Origin: an uncultured Pseudomonadota bacterium
GTDB taxonomy: Bacteria; Myxococcota_A; UBA796; SXON01
DNA length: 62,629 nucleotides
NCBI GenBank assembly: GCA_903921785.1
Contig: CAIXRH010000116.1
Location: 1 to 62,629 of the forward strand
Direction: 5' to 3'
In this document: positions 17,052 to 25,691 of the stretch, piece after piece
Numbering within the stretch: position 1 is the first letter of the stretch
Layout: the number at the start of each line of letters is the position of its first letter
The notes under the pieces: model-generated
The model's database searches: none
What the model saw: only the letters and a program-made list of their open reading frames with translations
Told to the model about the DNA's origin: nothing
Made by a program: the position numbers and the translations under genes

Positions 17052-17891
17052 TCAGGTCGGCGAAGCGGGGAGGGCGATGCGCTGGCCAACCCGCACGGGG
17101 TCGCCCGGCTTGCACGTGAAGGTGACCTTTCCCGGGGGGAAGAGCAGGACCACCGTGGAGCCCATCTCGAACCGCCCGATCTCCGCGGCGCGCGCCAACC
17201 TCGGGGCCGGCCGTACGTCCCGCTCCACCGTCTGCTTTCCGCCGGTGTTGCTCACGATCGGATCGAAGACGACCCGGATCCGCCCGACGCCGAACGCGCC
17301 CACCATGACCAGCGCAACCTCGCCGACCGCGCTCTGGAGCATCGCGCTGAGGCGTTCGTTCCGAGAGAACAGGTACGGAATCTTCCGAGTGGCCGCGGGG
17401 AAGACCGGCCACAGCGCGCCAGGTACGTATTGGAACCGATCCACGGTCCCGGCGACCGGGGTGTGGACCCGGTGGTAGTCGCGCGGGGAGAGGTAGATGA
17501 CGATGTAGCTCCCCCCCTCGTAGCCCTCCCGGCCAGCGAGCAGTTCCTTCGCCGAGAAGTGCTGGACCTCACTTTGAGGGATACGATCGTTCTCGACGAT
17601 ACCGCAGGCGTACACCTTCCCATCGGCGGGGCTCACAATCGCCTCCGGGTCCGGGTCGATCGGACGGACCCCGGGGCGCAGCTCGCGGGTGAAGAAGTCC
17701 ACCAGGCTGGTGTACGATTCGAGCGGAGCGGCGGCCTCCGACACATCCACCGCATACTTCCAGACGTACCACCGGAGCGCGAGCCGGAGCAGCGGCCCCG
17801 GGAGCCGCGCCCGGGCAAGCGCGCCCATCCATCCCGAGACCGCGTGCTTGGGCACGAGCGAGAGCGCGGAGACGATCAGGGCGTCCTTCAT
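17052..17891 (-). CDS. psd: Phosphatidylserine decarboxylase proenzyme
   Basis: 279 residues. It decarboxylates phosphatidylserine to phosphatidylethanolamine at the inner membrane. The self-cleavage motif is MGST within RFEMGSTVVLLFPPGKV (LGST in most members); cleavage before the Ser yields the pyruvoyl alpha chain. Other family marks are VSPADGKV, YLSPRDYHRVH(T/A)P and NERLSAML. Length matches the proteobacterial enzyme. The start ATG has a TA 11 bases upstream and the intergenic space to the divergent rsmB-like gene is only 65 bases, so both promoters are compact. Confidence 0.93.
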   Translation of the reverse strand: MKDALIVSALSLVPKHAVSGWMGALARARLPGPLLRLALRWYVWKYAVDVSEAAAPLESYTSLVDFFTRELRPGVRPIDPDPEAIVSPADGKVYACGIVENDRIPQSEVQHFSAKELLAGREGYEGGSYIVIYLSPRDYHRVHTPVAGTVDRFQYVPGALWPVFPAATRKIPYLFSRNERLSAMLQSAVGEVALVMVGAFGVGRIRVVFDPIVSNTGGKQTVERDVRPAPRLARAAEIGRFEMGSTVVLLFPPGKVTFTCKPGDPVRVGQRIALPASPT

Positions 17892-17956
17892 CGCGAGGGC
17901 GATAACCCGCGATCGGGGGAGGGCGCCGCCGCGGACCGCGCGCGATAGCGGCCCCC

Positions 17957-18974
17957 ATGCGCATCTGGTCCTGCGCCCTGCCGCGCCCTGTCGTTCCCTC
18001 CGGGCGCATCCTCCGCGTGGTGGAGAAGGTGTGGGCGGAGATGCAGGGCGATCCGCGCCACGCCGGGCCGATCCTCTCCCGATCCCTGCGCGCCGAGCGG
18101 AGCCTCGGCAGCAAGGAGCGCCCCGTCGCCGGGGACCTGCTCACCGGCCTCATCCGCCACGAACGTGCCCTCGCGCGGATCGACGCCGACCCGATCCGCG
18201 CCTGGCTGCGGCTCACCGAGGGCGACCCGCCCGACCTCGACGATCCGCCCGACGCCTACGCGATCGCCACCTCCATGCCCGACGACCTCGCGGCGGAGTG
18301 GTGGCAGCGCCTCGGCCCCCGAGCGTGCCGTGGAGCACGCCCGCACCCTGGCCGGACGCGCGCCCGTCTGGCTCCGCGCCCTCCGCGAACCCGGAGAGCT
18401 GCCGATCGCGCACACCCGGCGCGGCGCGGCGATCCGCCTGGAGGCGGGCGCCAACATCCACACCCTGGAAGCGTTCAAGGCGGGCCGGATCGAGGTGCAG
18501 GACCTCGGCAGCCAGCAGATCGCCGAGGCGGCGTTCCTCGGGCCGGGCTGCACCGTGCTCGACCTCTGCGCCGGCGCGGGCGGAAAGTCGCTGACCCTCG
18601 CCGCGCTGGGCGCCCGCGTCACCGCCTGGGACGTTCGCCCCGCGGCCCTCCAGGAGCTCTCCTTCCGCGCCCGACGCGCCGGCCTCGACATCCGGGTGGC
18701 CGAACCCCGCGGTCGCTACGACGTGGTGCTGGTGGACGCACCTTGCAGCGGCACGGGGGTGCTCCGACGCCACCCGGAGAACCGCTGGAAGCTGCGTTTT
18801 CCAACTGATATCCAGCGTAATCTCCTGAGCCGTGCGCGACACATCGGCGGATGTGTCGTCTACGCCACCTGCGCCCTCACCCTGCGGGAGAACGAGGAGG
18901 TCGCCGGCGAAGGCACGACCCTCTGGCCCGCGCCAGGGGAGAGCGAAGGCTACTTCTGGAGCGTCCTCCGCTGA
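17957..18974 (+). CDS. RsmB-like 16S rRNA m5C methyltransferase, frameshifted
   Basis: Two frames together make one RsmB-type protein of about 338 residues. The first frame (17957 to about 18316) gives a helical NusB-like start ending EWWQRLG. The second (from about 18321) resumes ERAVEHARTLAG and carries VLDLCAGAGGKS (SAM binding), VDAPCSGTG, PENRWKLRF and VYATCAL, so both family cysteines are present. The frames meet in the run ggccccc (18314-18320). Removing one C restores a continuous frame. A homopolymer sequencing error is the simplest cause; a true mutation or programmed slippage is possible. An inverted repeat of the TGTATC family lies in frame at 18838-18857. Confidence 0.75.
18838..18857. 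repeat. Inverted GACACATC/GATGTGTC repeat inside the rsmB-like gene
   Basis: GACACATC (18838-18845) and GATGTGTC (18850-18857) are perfect inverted repeats separated by 4 bases, in the frame encoding ARHIGGCVV. They are related to the TGTATC/TGTGTC clusters elsewhere. Confidence 0.5.
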
Positions 18975-19066
18975 CGTCGAGGGGCGGGGGCGCTCCACCG
19001 CCCTTCCCACCGGCGGGCGCCGCGGTCGAGGAGCCACAGGGGCGAGAATGGCGCGGGGGCCGCGCC

Positions 19067-20062
19067 TCAGCGCGCGGACACGCTCCGCAACGTCGCCCCG
19101 CAGAGCTTGTAGAACAGCCGCGCCGCGACGTTGCCATCCCACGGGTCGTCGCCGATCTCATTGACGTCGAACCCGACGATCTGCCGATGGCGCGACAGCG
19201 TGGCCAGGAGCACCTGCACGTCACGGAAGGTGAGGCCGCCGGGCACTGGCGTGCCGGTGTTCGGGCAGAGCCCCGGCTCCATGCCGTCCACGTCGAAGGA
19301 GACGTAGACCTGTGGCGGCAGGGCCTCGACGATCGTGTCGACGATGGACTGCCACGTCTCGCCGCCCGCGAGACGAGCGGCGACCTCCGGGTCGAAGAAC
19401 GTGGTGATCCGGGCGTCGCCACGGATCCGCGCCACCTCGGCGCTCCCCACGTCACGGATGCCCACCTGCACCAGCTTCGCCACCCCGGCTGCCTCCGCGA
19501 GCACGTTGTGCATGATGCTCGCGTGGCTGTAGGTGAAGCCCTCGTAGGCGTCACGCAGATCGGCGTGGGCGTCGATGTGGAGCACACCGACCCCCGGGAA
19601 CCGCTGAGCCACGGCCTGGATGGCACCGAGCGGAGTCGAATGATCGCCGCCGATGAGGGCGGGGATGGCGCACCGGTCGAGAATCTGCTGCGCCGCCGCG
19701 AAAACCGCCTCGTTCACCGCCGAAGAGAGCTCGTTGACCCGCGACGCCGCCTCGGGCGCATCGCCGCCCGATTCGATGACCTCCAACGCGTCCGCCTCGG
19801 CGAGCGCGTCCCACTCGCGGAAGCGGGGATCTTCCGGGAGCATCGCGATGCCTTTCCGCCAGAAGTCGCCGTACTCCAGGTCGAAGAGGTCCACCTGGAG
19901 GGAGGCCTCCACGAGCGCCGCCGGCCCCTCGCGGGTGCCCCGGCGGAAGCTGGTGGTGGCCTGCCACGGCACCACCTGCGCGACGATCCGGGCGTTCTCG
20001 GGGGTGAACGGGAGGCCGAAGAGGGCGCCGGCCGCGGCCGGGGCGTCGGGGTCGAATTCCAT
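19067..20062 (-). CDS. Agmatinase/arginase-family ureohydrolase
   Basis: 331 residues. All six Mn-binding residues are visible: GGDHS (His141), HIDAHAD (Asp164, His166, Asp168) and SFDVDG (Asp257, Asp259). It hydrolyses a guanidino or related group; agmatine to putrescine plus urea is the likeliest reaction, but formimidoylglutamate or guanidinobutyrate are alternatives that motifs alone cannot separate. No signal peptide. It has its own leaderless-type promoter with TA exactly 10 bases before the ATG, and converges with the rsmB-like gene across a 92-base GC-rich gap in which I see nothing definite. Confidence 0.85.
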   Translation of the reverse strand: MEFDPDAPAAAGALFGLPFTPENARIVAQVVPWQATTSFRRGTREGPAALVEASLQVDLFDLEYGDFWRKGIAMLPEDPRFREWDALAEADALEVIESGGDAPEAASRVNELSSAVNEAVFAAAQQILDRCAIPALIGGDHSTPLGAIQAVAQRFPGVGVLHIDAHADLRDAYEGFTYSHASIMHNVLAEAAGVAKLVQVGIRDVGSAEVARIRGDARITTFFDPEVAARLAGGETWQSIVDTIVEALPPQVYVSFDVDGMEPGLCPNTGTPVPGGLTFRDVQVLLATLSRHRQIVGFDVNEIGDDPWDGNVAARLFYKLCGATLRSVSAR

Positions 20063-20072
20063 GCGGCGCCGC

Positions 20073-20074
20073 TA
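20073..20074 (-). promoter_or_regulatory. Putative leaderless -10 core (TA at N10) of the agmatinase-like gene
   Basis: GTTAGC on the minus strand, 8 bases before the ATG at 20062, the same hexamer and spacing as upstream of the molybdenum hydroxylase operon. Confidence 0.45.
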
Positions 20075-20131
20075 ACGCGCGGCCGCTCCGGCGCCCCGAC
20101 GACACCCGTCGGGGCCCCTGAACCACGCCGA

Positions 20132-20147
20132 TGTATCGTGATGTATC
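20132..20147 (+). repeat. Tandem TGTATC repeat downstream of the inactive M16 gene
   Basis: GATGTATC occurs twice, 10 bases apart (20130-20147), ending 10 bases from the stop of the M16 lipoprotein gene, in an intergenic gap. It is the clearest tandem copy of the repeat family. Confidence 0.55.
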
Positions 20148-20157
20148 GCCGCGGCGG

Positions 20158-21672
20158 CTACTTCACGTCCACGAACTCGTAGCCGAGCTTCGCGAGGCCC
20201 CCCGCCACGTCGACCGTGGTCTTTCCGCCCTTGCCGTCGTCCACCTCGACCGTGCGCGGCCCGACCACCACCACGATCATCCGCTCGGTGGCGAGGAGGC
20301 GCTTGGAGGCCTCCAAGGTGGCCGCGCCGTCTACGCCGTTGACGTTGGTCGCGTAGGACTGCCAGGCGTTCTCGGGGACCCCGAACTGCGGGACCGCGAG
20401 GAACGACCCCGCCGTCGCGGCGTTGGTCTCGAAGTTGCCGGGGAGCGACTTCACCAGCGAGTCCTGCGCCAGCTTGAGCATCTCCGCGGAGGGCGGCGCC
20501 GCGAGCTGCTTCTGCAGCTCTTCGAGCACCACCGCCACGGACTCGGCGGTCTTGTCGGCCTGGACGCTGCTGCGCGCCTGCACGATGCCGTAGTCCCGGC
20601 TGTCGCTCATGCCGGCGTAGGCACCGTAGCTCCAGCCCTTCTCTTCGCGCAGCGCCATGTTGAGCCGTGAGCTGAACATGCCACCGAAGAGATTGACCGC
20701 GACCTGATCACTCCAGTAGTCCGGGCTGTTTCGCGCCACGGCGAGCGATCCCACACGAAGAACGCTCTGTACCGCGCCCTGTTTCTCGTGGAACACCACC
20801 CGCGGCTTGAGTGGAACCGAGGGAGCCGCTACGGAAGAATGGGTAGCCTTCCCCTTCTTCCAGGCGCCGAAGCGCGCCTCGAGCAGCGGCTTGAGCCGCG
20901 CTTCGTCGATGTTGCCGGCCACCACGAAGGCGGCGTTGCCTGCATGCCACCAGTCCCCGTAGGCCTTGGTGAGATCGGCGAGCTTCAGCCCCTTCACGCT
21001 CGCTTCGGTGCCCACGGAGGGGGTGCCGTAGGGGTGATCCGCGCCCCAGAGCTGCTTGAGGAACTCCCGCCGCGCCATGTCGTTGGGCTCGGTGGCGCTG
21101 GCCTGGATGGCGGCGATGGTGTCGCCTTGCACCCGGGAGAAGTCCTTCTTGTCGAACTTGGGGTGGAGCACCACGTCGGCCATGAGGTCGAGGCTGGGCT
21201 CGAGCTCCGCGCCGCCGAGGGAATCGAGCGAGACGACGGTGTTCTCGTCGCCCGCGCCGATGCCCAGCTCAGCGCCGAGCCGCGCCGCGTCCGCCGCGAT
21301 GGTCGCGCTGTCCCGCGTCTTGGTGCCTTCATCGAGCATGTTCGCGGTGAGCGCGAGCAGGCCCGCCTTGCCCTTCGGGTTCGCCTCCCGGCCGATGGCC
21401 AGGTTGAGGCGCACGCTGACCAGCGGCAGGTCGCCCTGCTTCACCAGGTAGACCGGGATGCCGTTGCTGAGCGTGAACCGGGTGGCGGCCGGGGCCGTCC
21501 ACTTCCCTTCGGGGCCGGGCTTGGGCACGGCGGCGCGCCAGGCGTTCGGGTCGGGCGGGGGCGTCGTGGCCGCGACTTCCATGATCGGCTCGGGCTTCTT
21601 CGGCCCGCAAGCGGCCAACCCGGGGAGGGCCAGGCAAGCGAGCGACACCAGGGAGACGGTGAGATGTTTCAC
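20158..21672 (-). CDS. M16-family lipoprotein, catalytically inactive subunit
   Basis: 504 residues. A lipoprotein signal (MKHLTVSLVSLACLALPGLAAC) places it at a membrane. Two M16 (pitrilysin) repeats follow, but the zinc motif HxxEH is missing: the equivalent helix reads LLALTANMLDEGT. The C-terminal half keeps the REEKGWSYGAYA element, the Arg/Tyr pair that binds substrate in this family. Together with the upstream active gene (4-base ATGA overlap) this matches the heterodimeric M16B peptidases, one subunit with zinc and one with the R/Y pair. It probably degrades peptides in the periplasm. Confidence 0.88.
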   Translation of the reverse strand: MKHLTVSLVSLACLALPGLAACGPKKPEPIMEVAATTPPPDPNAWRAAVPKPGPEGKWTAPAATRFTLSNGIPVYLVKQGDLPLVSVRLNLAIGREANPKGKAGLLALTANMLDEGTKTRDSATIAADAARLGAELGIGAGDENTVVSLDSLGGAELEPSLDLMADVVLHPKFDKKDFSRVQGDTIAAIQASATEPNDMARREFLKQLWGADHPYGTPSVGTEASVKGLKLADLTKAYGDWWHAGNAAFVVAGNIDEARLKPLLEARFGAWKKGKATHSSVAAPSVPLKPRVVFHEKQGAVQSVLRVGSLAVARNSPDYWSDQVAVNLFGGMFSSRLNMALREEKGWSYGAYAGMSDSRDYGIVQARSSVQADKTAESVAVVLEELQKQLAAPPSAEMLKLAQDSLVKSLPGNFETNAATAGSFLAVPQFGVPENAWQSYATNVNGVDGAATLEASKRLLATERMIVVVVGPRTVEVDDGKGGKTTVDVAGGLAKLGYEFVDVK

Positions 21673-23003
21673 TTGCCACCTCCTTCGGCCTTGGCCTTGG
21701 GTACGACGTCCACCACCACCCGGTTGTCCTTGCGGATCGCCTCCGAGAACGCCTTCTGCAGCGACTCGGGCGTGACCGCCTCATACCGGGCGAAATCCTT
21801 GCCCAGGTACCCGGGATCGCCGGTGTGGTGGTTGTAATAATCGAGCGTGTCGGCCTTGCCGGAGAAGCCGCCGATCGACTCCAGGCCGCGGAGCACGCGG
21901 GCCTTGGTGCTGGTCCAGGCGCGGTCGATCTCCTCCTTCTGCGGCGGCGCCTTGCGGAGCCCCTCGATGACCGACCACGCTTCGGTCTCCAGCTTTGCGG
22001 GGAGCTGGCCGGGCTTGCCGACGATCTCCACCGCGAAGACCGAGCCGAGGGTGAGCGGGTACTGGTACGCCTTCACCGACTGCGCGATCTGCTGCTTCTC
22101 CACCAGCTCGCGGTACAGGCGGCTGGACTTGCCGTCCGCGAGCACCTGGGCGGCGAGCTGGAGCTCCGCGTCGCCCGGCTTGAACACCGGCGCGGTGACC
22201 CAACCGAGGTAGACCTTGGGGAGCTCCACGTTGTCTTCGAAGTGGGCGCGCTTCTCGGCGGTGATCGGGGGCGCCATCTGCGGGGTGACCGTGGGCTCGG
22301 GGCCCGCGGCGAGCCCGCCGAAGTACTTCTCCACCGTGGCCTTGATCGTGGACTCGTCGTAGTCCCCACAGATGACGAGCGTGGCGTTGTTGGGCAGGTA
22401 CCAGGTCTTGAAGAAGCCCTTCACGTCGTCGAGGCTGGCGGCCTGGAGGTCCTCATGGCTGCCGATGACCACGCCGTTGTACGGGTGCGGCGCCGGGTAG
22501 AGCAGCTTGTAGAACTGCTCCTCGGCCACGCCGTAGGGCACGTTCTCGGTGGACTGCTGGCGCTCTTTCCGGACCACGTCCCGCTGGTTGTCGAGGCGCC
22601 CCTGGGTGAGCGTGTCGGTGAGAAAACCCATGCGGTCGCTCTCCAACCACAGGGCGAGCTCGAGCTGGTTGCTCGGCACCGTCTCCAGGTAGTTGGTGCG
22701 GTCGAAGTCGGTGGTGCCGTTGACGAAGGTGGCGCCTGCGCCCTCCATCATCGGGAAGAACTGGTCCTCCCGCACGTTCCGGCTGCCCTGGAACATGATG
22801 TGCTCGAAGAGGTGCGCGAAGCCCGAGCGCCCGGGGACCTCGTACCCGGCGCCGACGTGGTACCAGATATCGGTCGCGACGAGCGGGAGCCGGTGATCCG
22901 GCGAGAGGATGACTTCCAGCCCGTTTGCGAGCGTGTATTTCTCGAACGGGATGCTGGGCGGGGGATCGGCGGCGAGGGCCACGCCGAGGAGGGTGAGGAG
23001 CAC
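21669..23003 (-). CDS. M16-family zinc peptidase, active subunit
   Basis: 444 residues from a GTG start, with a GGAGG Shine-Dalgarno a few bases upstream. A short signal peptide (MLLTLLGVALAADP) precedes the inverted zinc motif HLFEH (His64, Glu67, His68). The third zinc ligand region, NQRDVVRKERQQ, follows about 75 residues later. It lacks the R/Y element found in its downstream partner, so the two probably form a heterodimer in the periplasm. Substrates are unknown. The two genes overlap by 4 bases, so they are translated in step. Confidence 0.9.
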   Translation of the reverse strand: MLLTLLGVALAADPPPSIPFEKYTLANGLEVILSPDHRLPLVATDIWYHVGAGYEVPGRSGFAHLFEHIMFQGSRNVREDQFFPMMEGAGATFVNGTTDFDRTNYLETVPSNQLELALWLESDRMGFLTDTLTQGRLDNQRDVVRKERQQSTENVPYGVAEEQFYKLLYPAPHPYNGVVIGSHEDLQAASLDDVKGFFKTWYLPNNATLVICGDYDESTIKATVEKYFGGLAAGPEPTVTPQMAPPITAEKRAHFEDNVELPKVYLGWVTAPVFKPGDAELQLAAQVLADGKSSRLYRELVEKQQIAQSVKAYQYPLTLGSVFAVEIVGKPGQLPAKLETEAWSVIEGLRKAPPQKEEIDRAWTSTKARVLRGLESIGGFSGKADTLDYYNHHTGDPGYLGKDFARYEAVTPESLQKAFSEAIRKDNRVVVDVVPKAKAEGGGK

Positions 23004-23090
23004 CGGACCTCCAGAGGTGGCGGGGAAGTATCGCCCAGGCCGCGATCGGCCAACAATTGCGACACGGCCGCACAGGGACCTGACCGGCGC

Positions 23091-23765
23091 CTACTCCACG
23101 CAACGCGCCCGGACGCCCATGTACGCCTGGTTGATCGCGTTGGAGACCCGCACCGCGAGCACGTTCTCGCCCGGGTGCAGGAGCGCGGTGATCTCCGCCG
23201 GGTCGGCCTCCACGAACTCGGCGCAATTGGCCTTGTCGTTCACGCAGCCCTCCTCCTGCCAGTCGCCGCCCCAGTGGCCGACCTCCGTGCCGTTCACCCA
23301 GACCCAGAGCCCGTCGTCGGACTGGAGGTCCAGCCAGATTCCCGGGCCCACGTCCGAGAGGGTCAGCGGGACCCGGTAGGCCTTGTCCGAGCCGGACGGG
23401 CAGTGGCCGGAGTCGGGGTTGCTCACGGTGGACCAGTCCTTCAGGTCGAAGTCGACCGACCAGAACGCGCGCCCGCTGCCATCGGTGAGATCGGCCTCCG
23501 TGGCAAACGGCATGGAGCCCCACCACTGGCCCTCCGTGAGGCCGGCGCCTGCACAGTCCACATAGTCGCCTTCGTCGGGGATCACCACCGAAGATGTATC
23601 GACACTTGTATCGATACTTGTATCAGATGTATTGGAGTCCGGAACGACGTCCCCGGTGTCGGTGGGCTCGTCCTGCGGGGGGTCCTTGAGCGCGGTGACC
23701 CCCTGGTCGGAGCAGGCGGCGAGGGCGGCGACGAAGAGCAGCGGGGCGAAGCGCGCGGCGGACAT
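23091..23765 (-). CDS. Lipoprotein with Asp/Thr-rich linker and lectin-like domain
   Basis: 224 residues from the ATG at 23765, with signal MSAARFAPLLFVAALAAC and lipidation Cys18. A linker rich in Asp, Thr and Ser follows, including TSDTSIDTSVDTSS. The rest is a compact domain with five cysteines and GPGIWLDLQSDDGLWVWVNGTEVG-like text, which resembles the jelly-roll carbohydrate-binding domains seen in secreted hydrolases; this is a fold impression. The linker is encoded by a cluster of TGTATC repeats, so the DTS repeats come from the DNA repeat. A TA lies exactly 10 bases before the start. Function unknown. Confidence 0.7.
   Translation of the reverse strand: MSAARFAPLLFVAALAACSDQGVTALKDPPQDEPTDTGDVVPDSNTSDTSIDTSVDTSSVVIPDEGDYVDCAGAGLTEGQWWGSMPFATEADLTDGSGRAFWSVDFDLKDWSTVSNPDSGHCPSGSDKAYRVPLTLSDVGPGIWLDLQSDDGLWVWVNGTEVGHWGGDWQEEGCVNDKANCAEFVEADPAEITALLHPGENVLAVRVSNAINQAYMGVRARCVE
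23595..23634 (+). repeat. Cluster of four TGTATC-type hexamers in the lipoprotein linker
   Basis: TGTATC at 23595, 23607 and 23619, then TGTATT at 23629, at 12, 12 and 10 base steps. This is a sharply AT-rich island in a GC-rich gene and encodes the DTS-type linker on the minus strand. Confidence 0.6.
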
Positions 23766-23775
23766 CCGGCGAAGG

Positions 23776-23777
23776 TA
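23776..23777 (-). promoter_or_regulatory. Putative leaderless -10 core (TA at N10) of the lipoprotein gene
   Basis: GCTACCTT on the minus strand with TA exactly 10 bases before the ATG at 23765; the same octamer precedes the gene at 8375. Confidence 0.4.
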
Positions 23778-23913
23778 GCACGGGCGGGAGTCGATCCGTT
23801 CGGAGGGGAGCCGGGGCGGCGCCTCGCCCGCACCCGCAGACCCTCGGGCGACCGGGAGGGAGCAAACCGGGTGCCCGGAGCGGCTTGCCCGTGCAAATTT
23901 TCGTCTGTGTCCC

Positions 23914-23945
23914 CCCTCCCGGCCCTGCTCCACCGTCGCGAGCCA
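23914..23945 (-). repeat. 32-base intergenic repeat, copy A
   Basis: Read on the minus strand this is a tggctcgcgacggtggagc-type element. It lies between the stop of the DUF4760-like gene and the start of the lipoprotein gene. It matches three other intergenic copies, at 29468, 33880 and 43995, over 32 bases with a few differences. Confidence 0.7.
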
Positions 23946-23969
23946 CCACAACCGTCGGCGGCGCCGCCG

Positions 23970-24476
23970 CTACGGCTTCCACTTGCGGTGGGCGATGTGG
24001 GCCCCGATCTTCTTTCCGGGGCTGGGGAACTCGATCATCCGCTCGGCGAGCCACTGCATCCACTCGCCGTAGAAGACACCCTGCTCGGCGCGCCGCGCCA
24101 CCACGAAGGGCTCGAGCTTCGTCCAACTCCCGCGGATGTAGCCACCCATGAGGTCGTCCACGAGGTGGAGCGGGAGGATGCGGTGGTACACCAGCACGCC
24201 GAGGCTCTCGTAGACGTGACTCAGGGAGAGCACCGCCGAGAGCATCTCCGGATTATCACGGATGATCGCCGGATCAGCGCGATCGGGGAGCTGCATGATG
24301 AGCCGCACCGAATGGCTGAATCCGGGCGTCTGGATCGTGTGCACCAGCTCGCCGGCCGTAAACAGCGCCCGCGACTTGCGCATCTGGCGGATCTGCAAGA
24401 ACCCGAGGCTGATGGCGACGATGACGGACACGGCCGAGGCCATGTTCGCGATCGTCCCCAGGGCGATCATCTTCAT
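23970..24476 (-). CDS. Membrane-anchored hypothetical protein, DUF4760-like
   Basis: 168 residues. One N-terminal transmembrane helix (residues 5-27) is followed by IRQMRKSRALFTAGEL and a helical cytoplasmic part with LPDRADPAIIRDNPEMLSAV and RWSK-like Trp/Lys-rich ends. This layout resembles small DUF4760 proteins, but the assignment is tentative. The ATG directly follows the stop of the esterase gene with no gap, so it is the last gene of an operon with the SDR reductase and esterase. Confidence 0.6.
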   Translation of the reverse strand: MKMIALGTIANMASAVSVIVAISLGFLQIRQMRKSRALFTAGELVHTIQTPGFSHSVRLIMQLPDRADPAIIRDNPEMLSAVLSLSHVYESLGVLVYHRILPLHLVDDLMGGYIRGSWTKLEPFVVARRAEQGVFYGEWMQWLAERMIEFPSPGKKIGAHIAHRKWKP

Positions 24477-25691
24477 CTACAACCCCGCGAAGATGCCGAG
24501 CGGACGGCCGACGCGCGCGGCCCAGGCGACCTCGTCGTGGGTGGCGTTCGGCTCCCACCAGTGCCAGAGGTCCTCGTCGAAGGCGTAGCCCTCGGCGGCG
24601 AGGGTGTCGCGCATCTGGGCGGTCTCGCAGTAGTTGTCGGCGCTGTCGACGTCGTCGTCGTGGGTGCCGTCGCCGTCGGCGTCGGCGCAGGTGGTGCCGT
24701 AGCCGCCCGAGTCCAGGTAGATGGCGGTGTCCCGGTGACCGGCGCCGGTGTAGCGCTGGATCATGGTGTCGTTGTCGGCGCCGATGCTGCCCCAGCCGAG
24801 GGTGCCGCTCATGCTGGCCGCGAAGGTGAACTCTCCCGGGTAACGATCGGCGATGTGCAGGGAGATCAGCCCGCCGAGGGAGCTGCCGAGGAGCCCCACG
24901 CGGTCGGGCTCGCCGTAGTGCGCCTGGATGAGCGGCCGCACCGTGTCCTCGACGAAGGCGGCGTAGGCATCCCCCTGGCCACCATACCAGTCGCCCGTGT
25001 CGTCGATGTGGTCGGGGACATGGGTATATTCGTCGAACCGGGCGGCGGTGTTGTCGATGCCGACGATGAGCATGCCGGGGGGCGCGCTGTCCTGGAGGTG
25101 CCAGCCGCCCCAGATCGCGTCGGGGTCGAAGAGGTTCTGGCCGTCCTCGGCGTACAGCGCGTGGGTGACCGGCTCCGCGGGCACGAGCACCCGCACCGTG
25201 CGCGGGGCCATGGCGCCGTCGCCGACGGAGAACCAGCGTTCGAGGTGTGTTTCGTCGCTGGCGAACAAGCTGAGCTCGCCGTTTTCGTCGTACGTGAAGC
25301 GGCGCGACCACGGGTCGGCCACCCAGGCCGCTCCGTCGGTGAACTTGTAGCCGCCGTTGCGCCGTGCGTCGTGCACGAGCGCCCAGCATAGGCCGTCGCC
25401 GCAGGTCATCGGCTCGCCGGCCCACGCGTCGAAGTCGCCGGCGACGGACCACGCGCCGGTCGCGGCGTAGGCGAAGAACAGGCCCTCCTTGGTCTCGGCG
25501 GGCCACCCGGAGTCCGCCGAGATGCGGAGAAACGCAGCCTCCCCCTCCGCGTGCAGGGCCGCGACGAGCTCCTCGGCGGTCGGCCGGGTGTCTGCCGTGT
25601 CGTCCGGACAGTCCCACGTGCAGGCAAGCTCCGGCGTGTCCACGGTGTAGCCGTCGCACCCGAGCAGAAGGGGGACGAGGCCCCTGATCAT
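24477..25691 (-). CDS. Secreted esterase of the enterochelin-esterase/EstD type (lipoprotein)
   Basis: 404 residues from the ATG at 25691, which overlaps the upstream stop (ATGA). The short signal MIRGLVPLLLGC has a lipobox with Cys12. An N-terminal beta-domain (about residues 60-190; CBM48-like, as in enterochelin esterases) is followed by the alpha/beta-hydrolase domain. That domain has the nucleophile elbow GSSLGG, a later YLDSGG with Asp, and the C-terminal HDEVAW His. It therefore probably cleaves esters at the cell surface. A Ca-binding-like DADGDGTHDDDVD loop is also present. The siderophore link is by fold only; the native substrate is unknown. Confidence 0.8.
   Translation of the reverse strand: MIRGLVPLLLGCDGYTVDTPELACTWDCPDDTADTRPTAEELVAALHAEGEAAFLRISADSGWPAETKEGLFFAYAATGAWSVAGDFDAWAGEPMTCGDGLCWALVHDARRNGGYKFTDGAAWVADPWSRRFTYDENGELSLFASDETHLERWFSVGDGAMAPRTVRVLVPAEPVTHALYAEDGQNLFDPDAIWGGWHLQDSAPPGMLIVGIDNTAARFDEYTHVPDHIDDTGDWYGGQGDAYAAFVEDTVRPLIQAHYGEPDRVGLLGSSLGGLISLHIADRYPGEFTFAASMSGTLGWGSIGADNDTMIQRYTGAGHRDTAIYLDSGGYGTTCADADGDGTHDDDVDSADNYCETAQMRDTLAAEGYAFDEDLWHWWEPNATHDEVAWAARVGRPLGIFAGL

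Noticed and set aside
21825-25391. Very long plus-strand open frame across the M16, lipoprotein and esterase region
   Set aside because: It is antisense to well-supported genes, His/Arg/Val-rich and without motifs; long antisense frames are common at this GC content.
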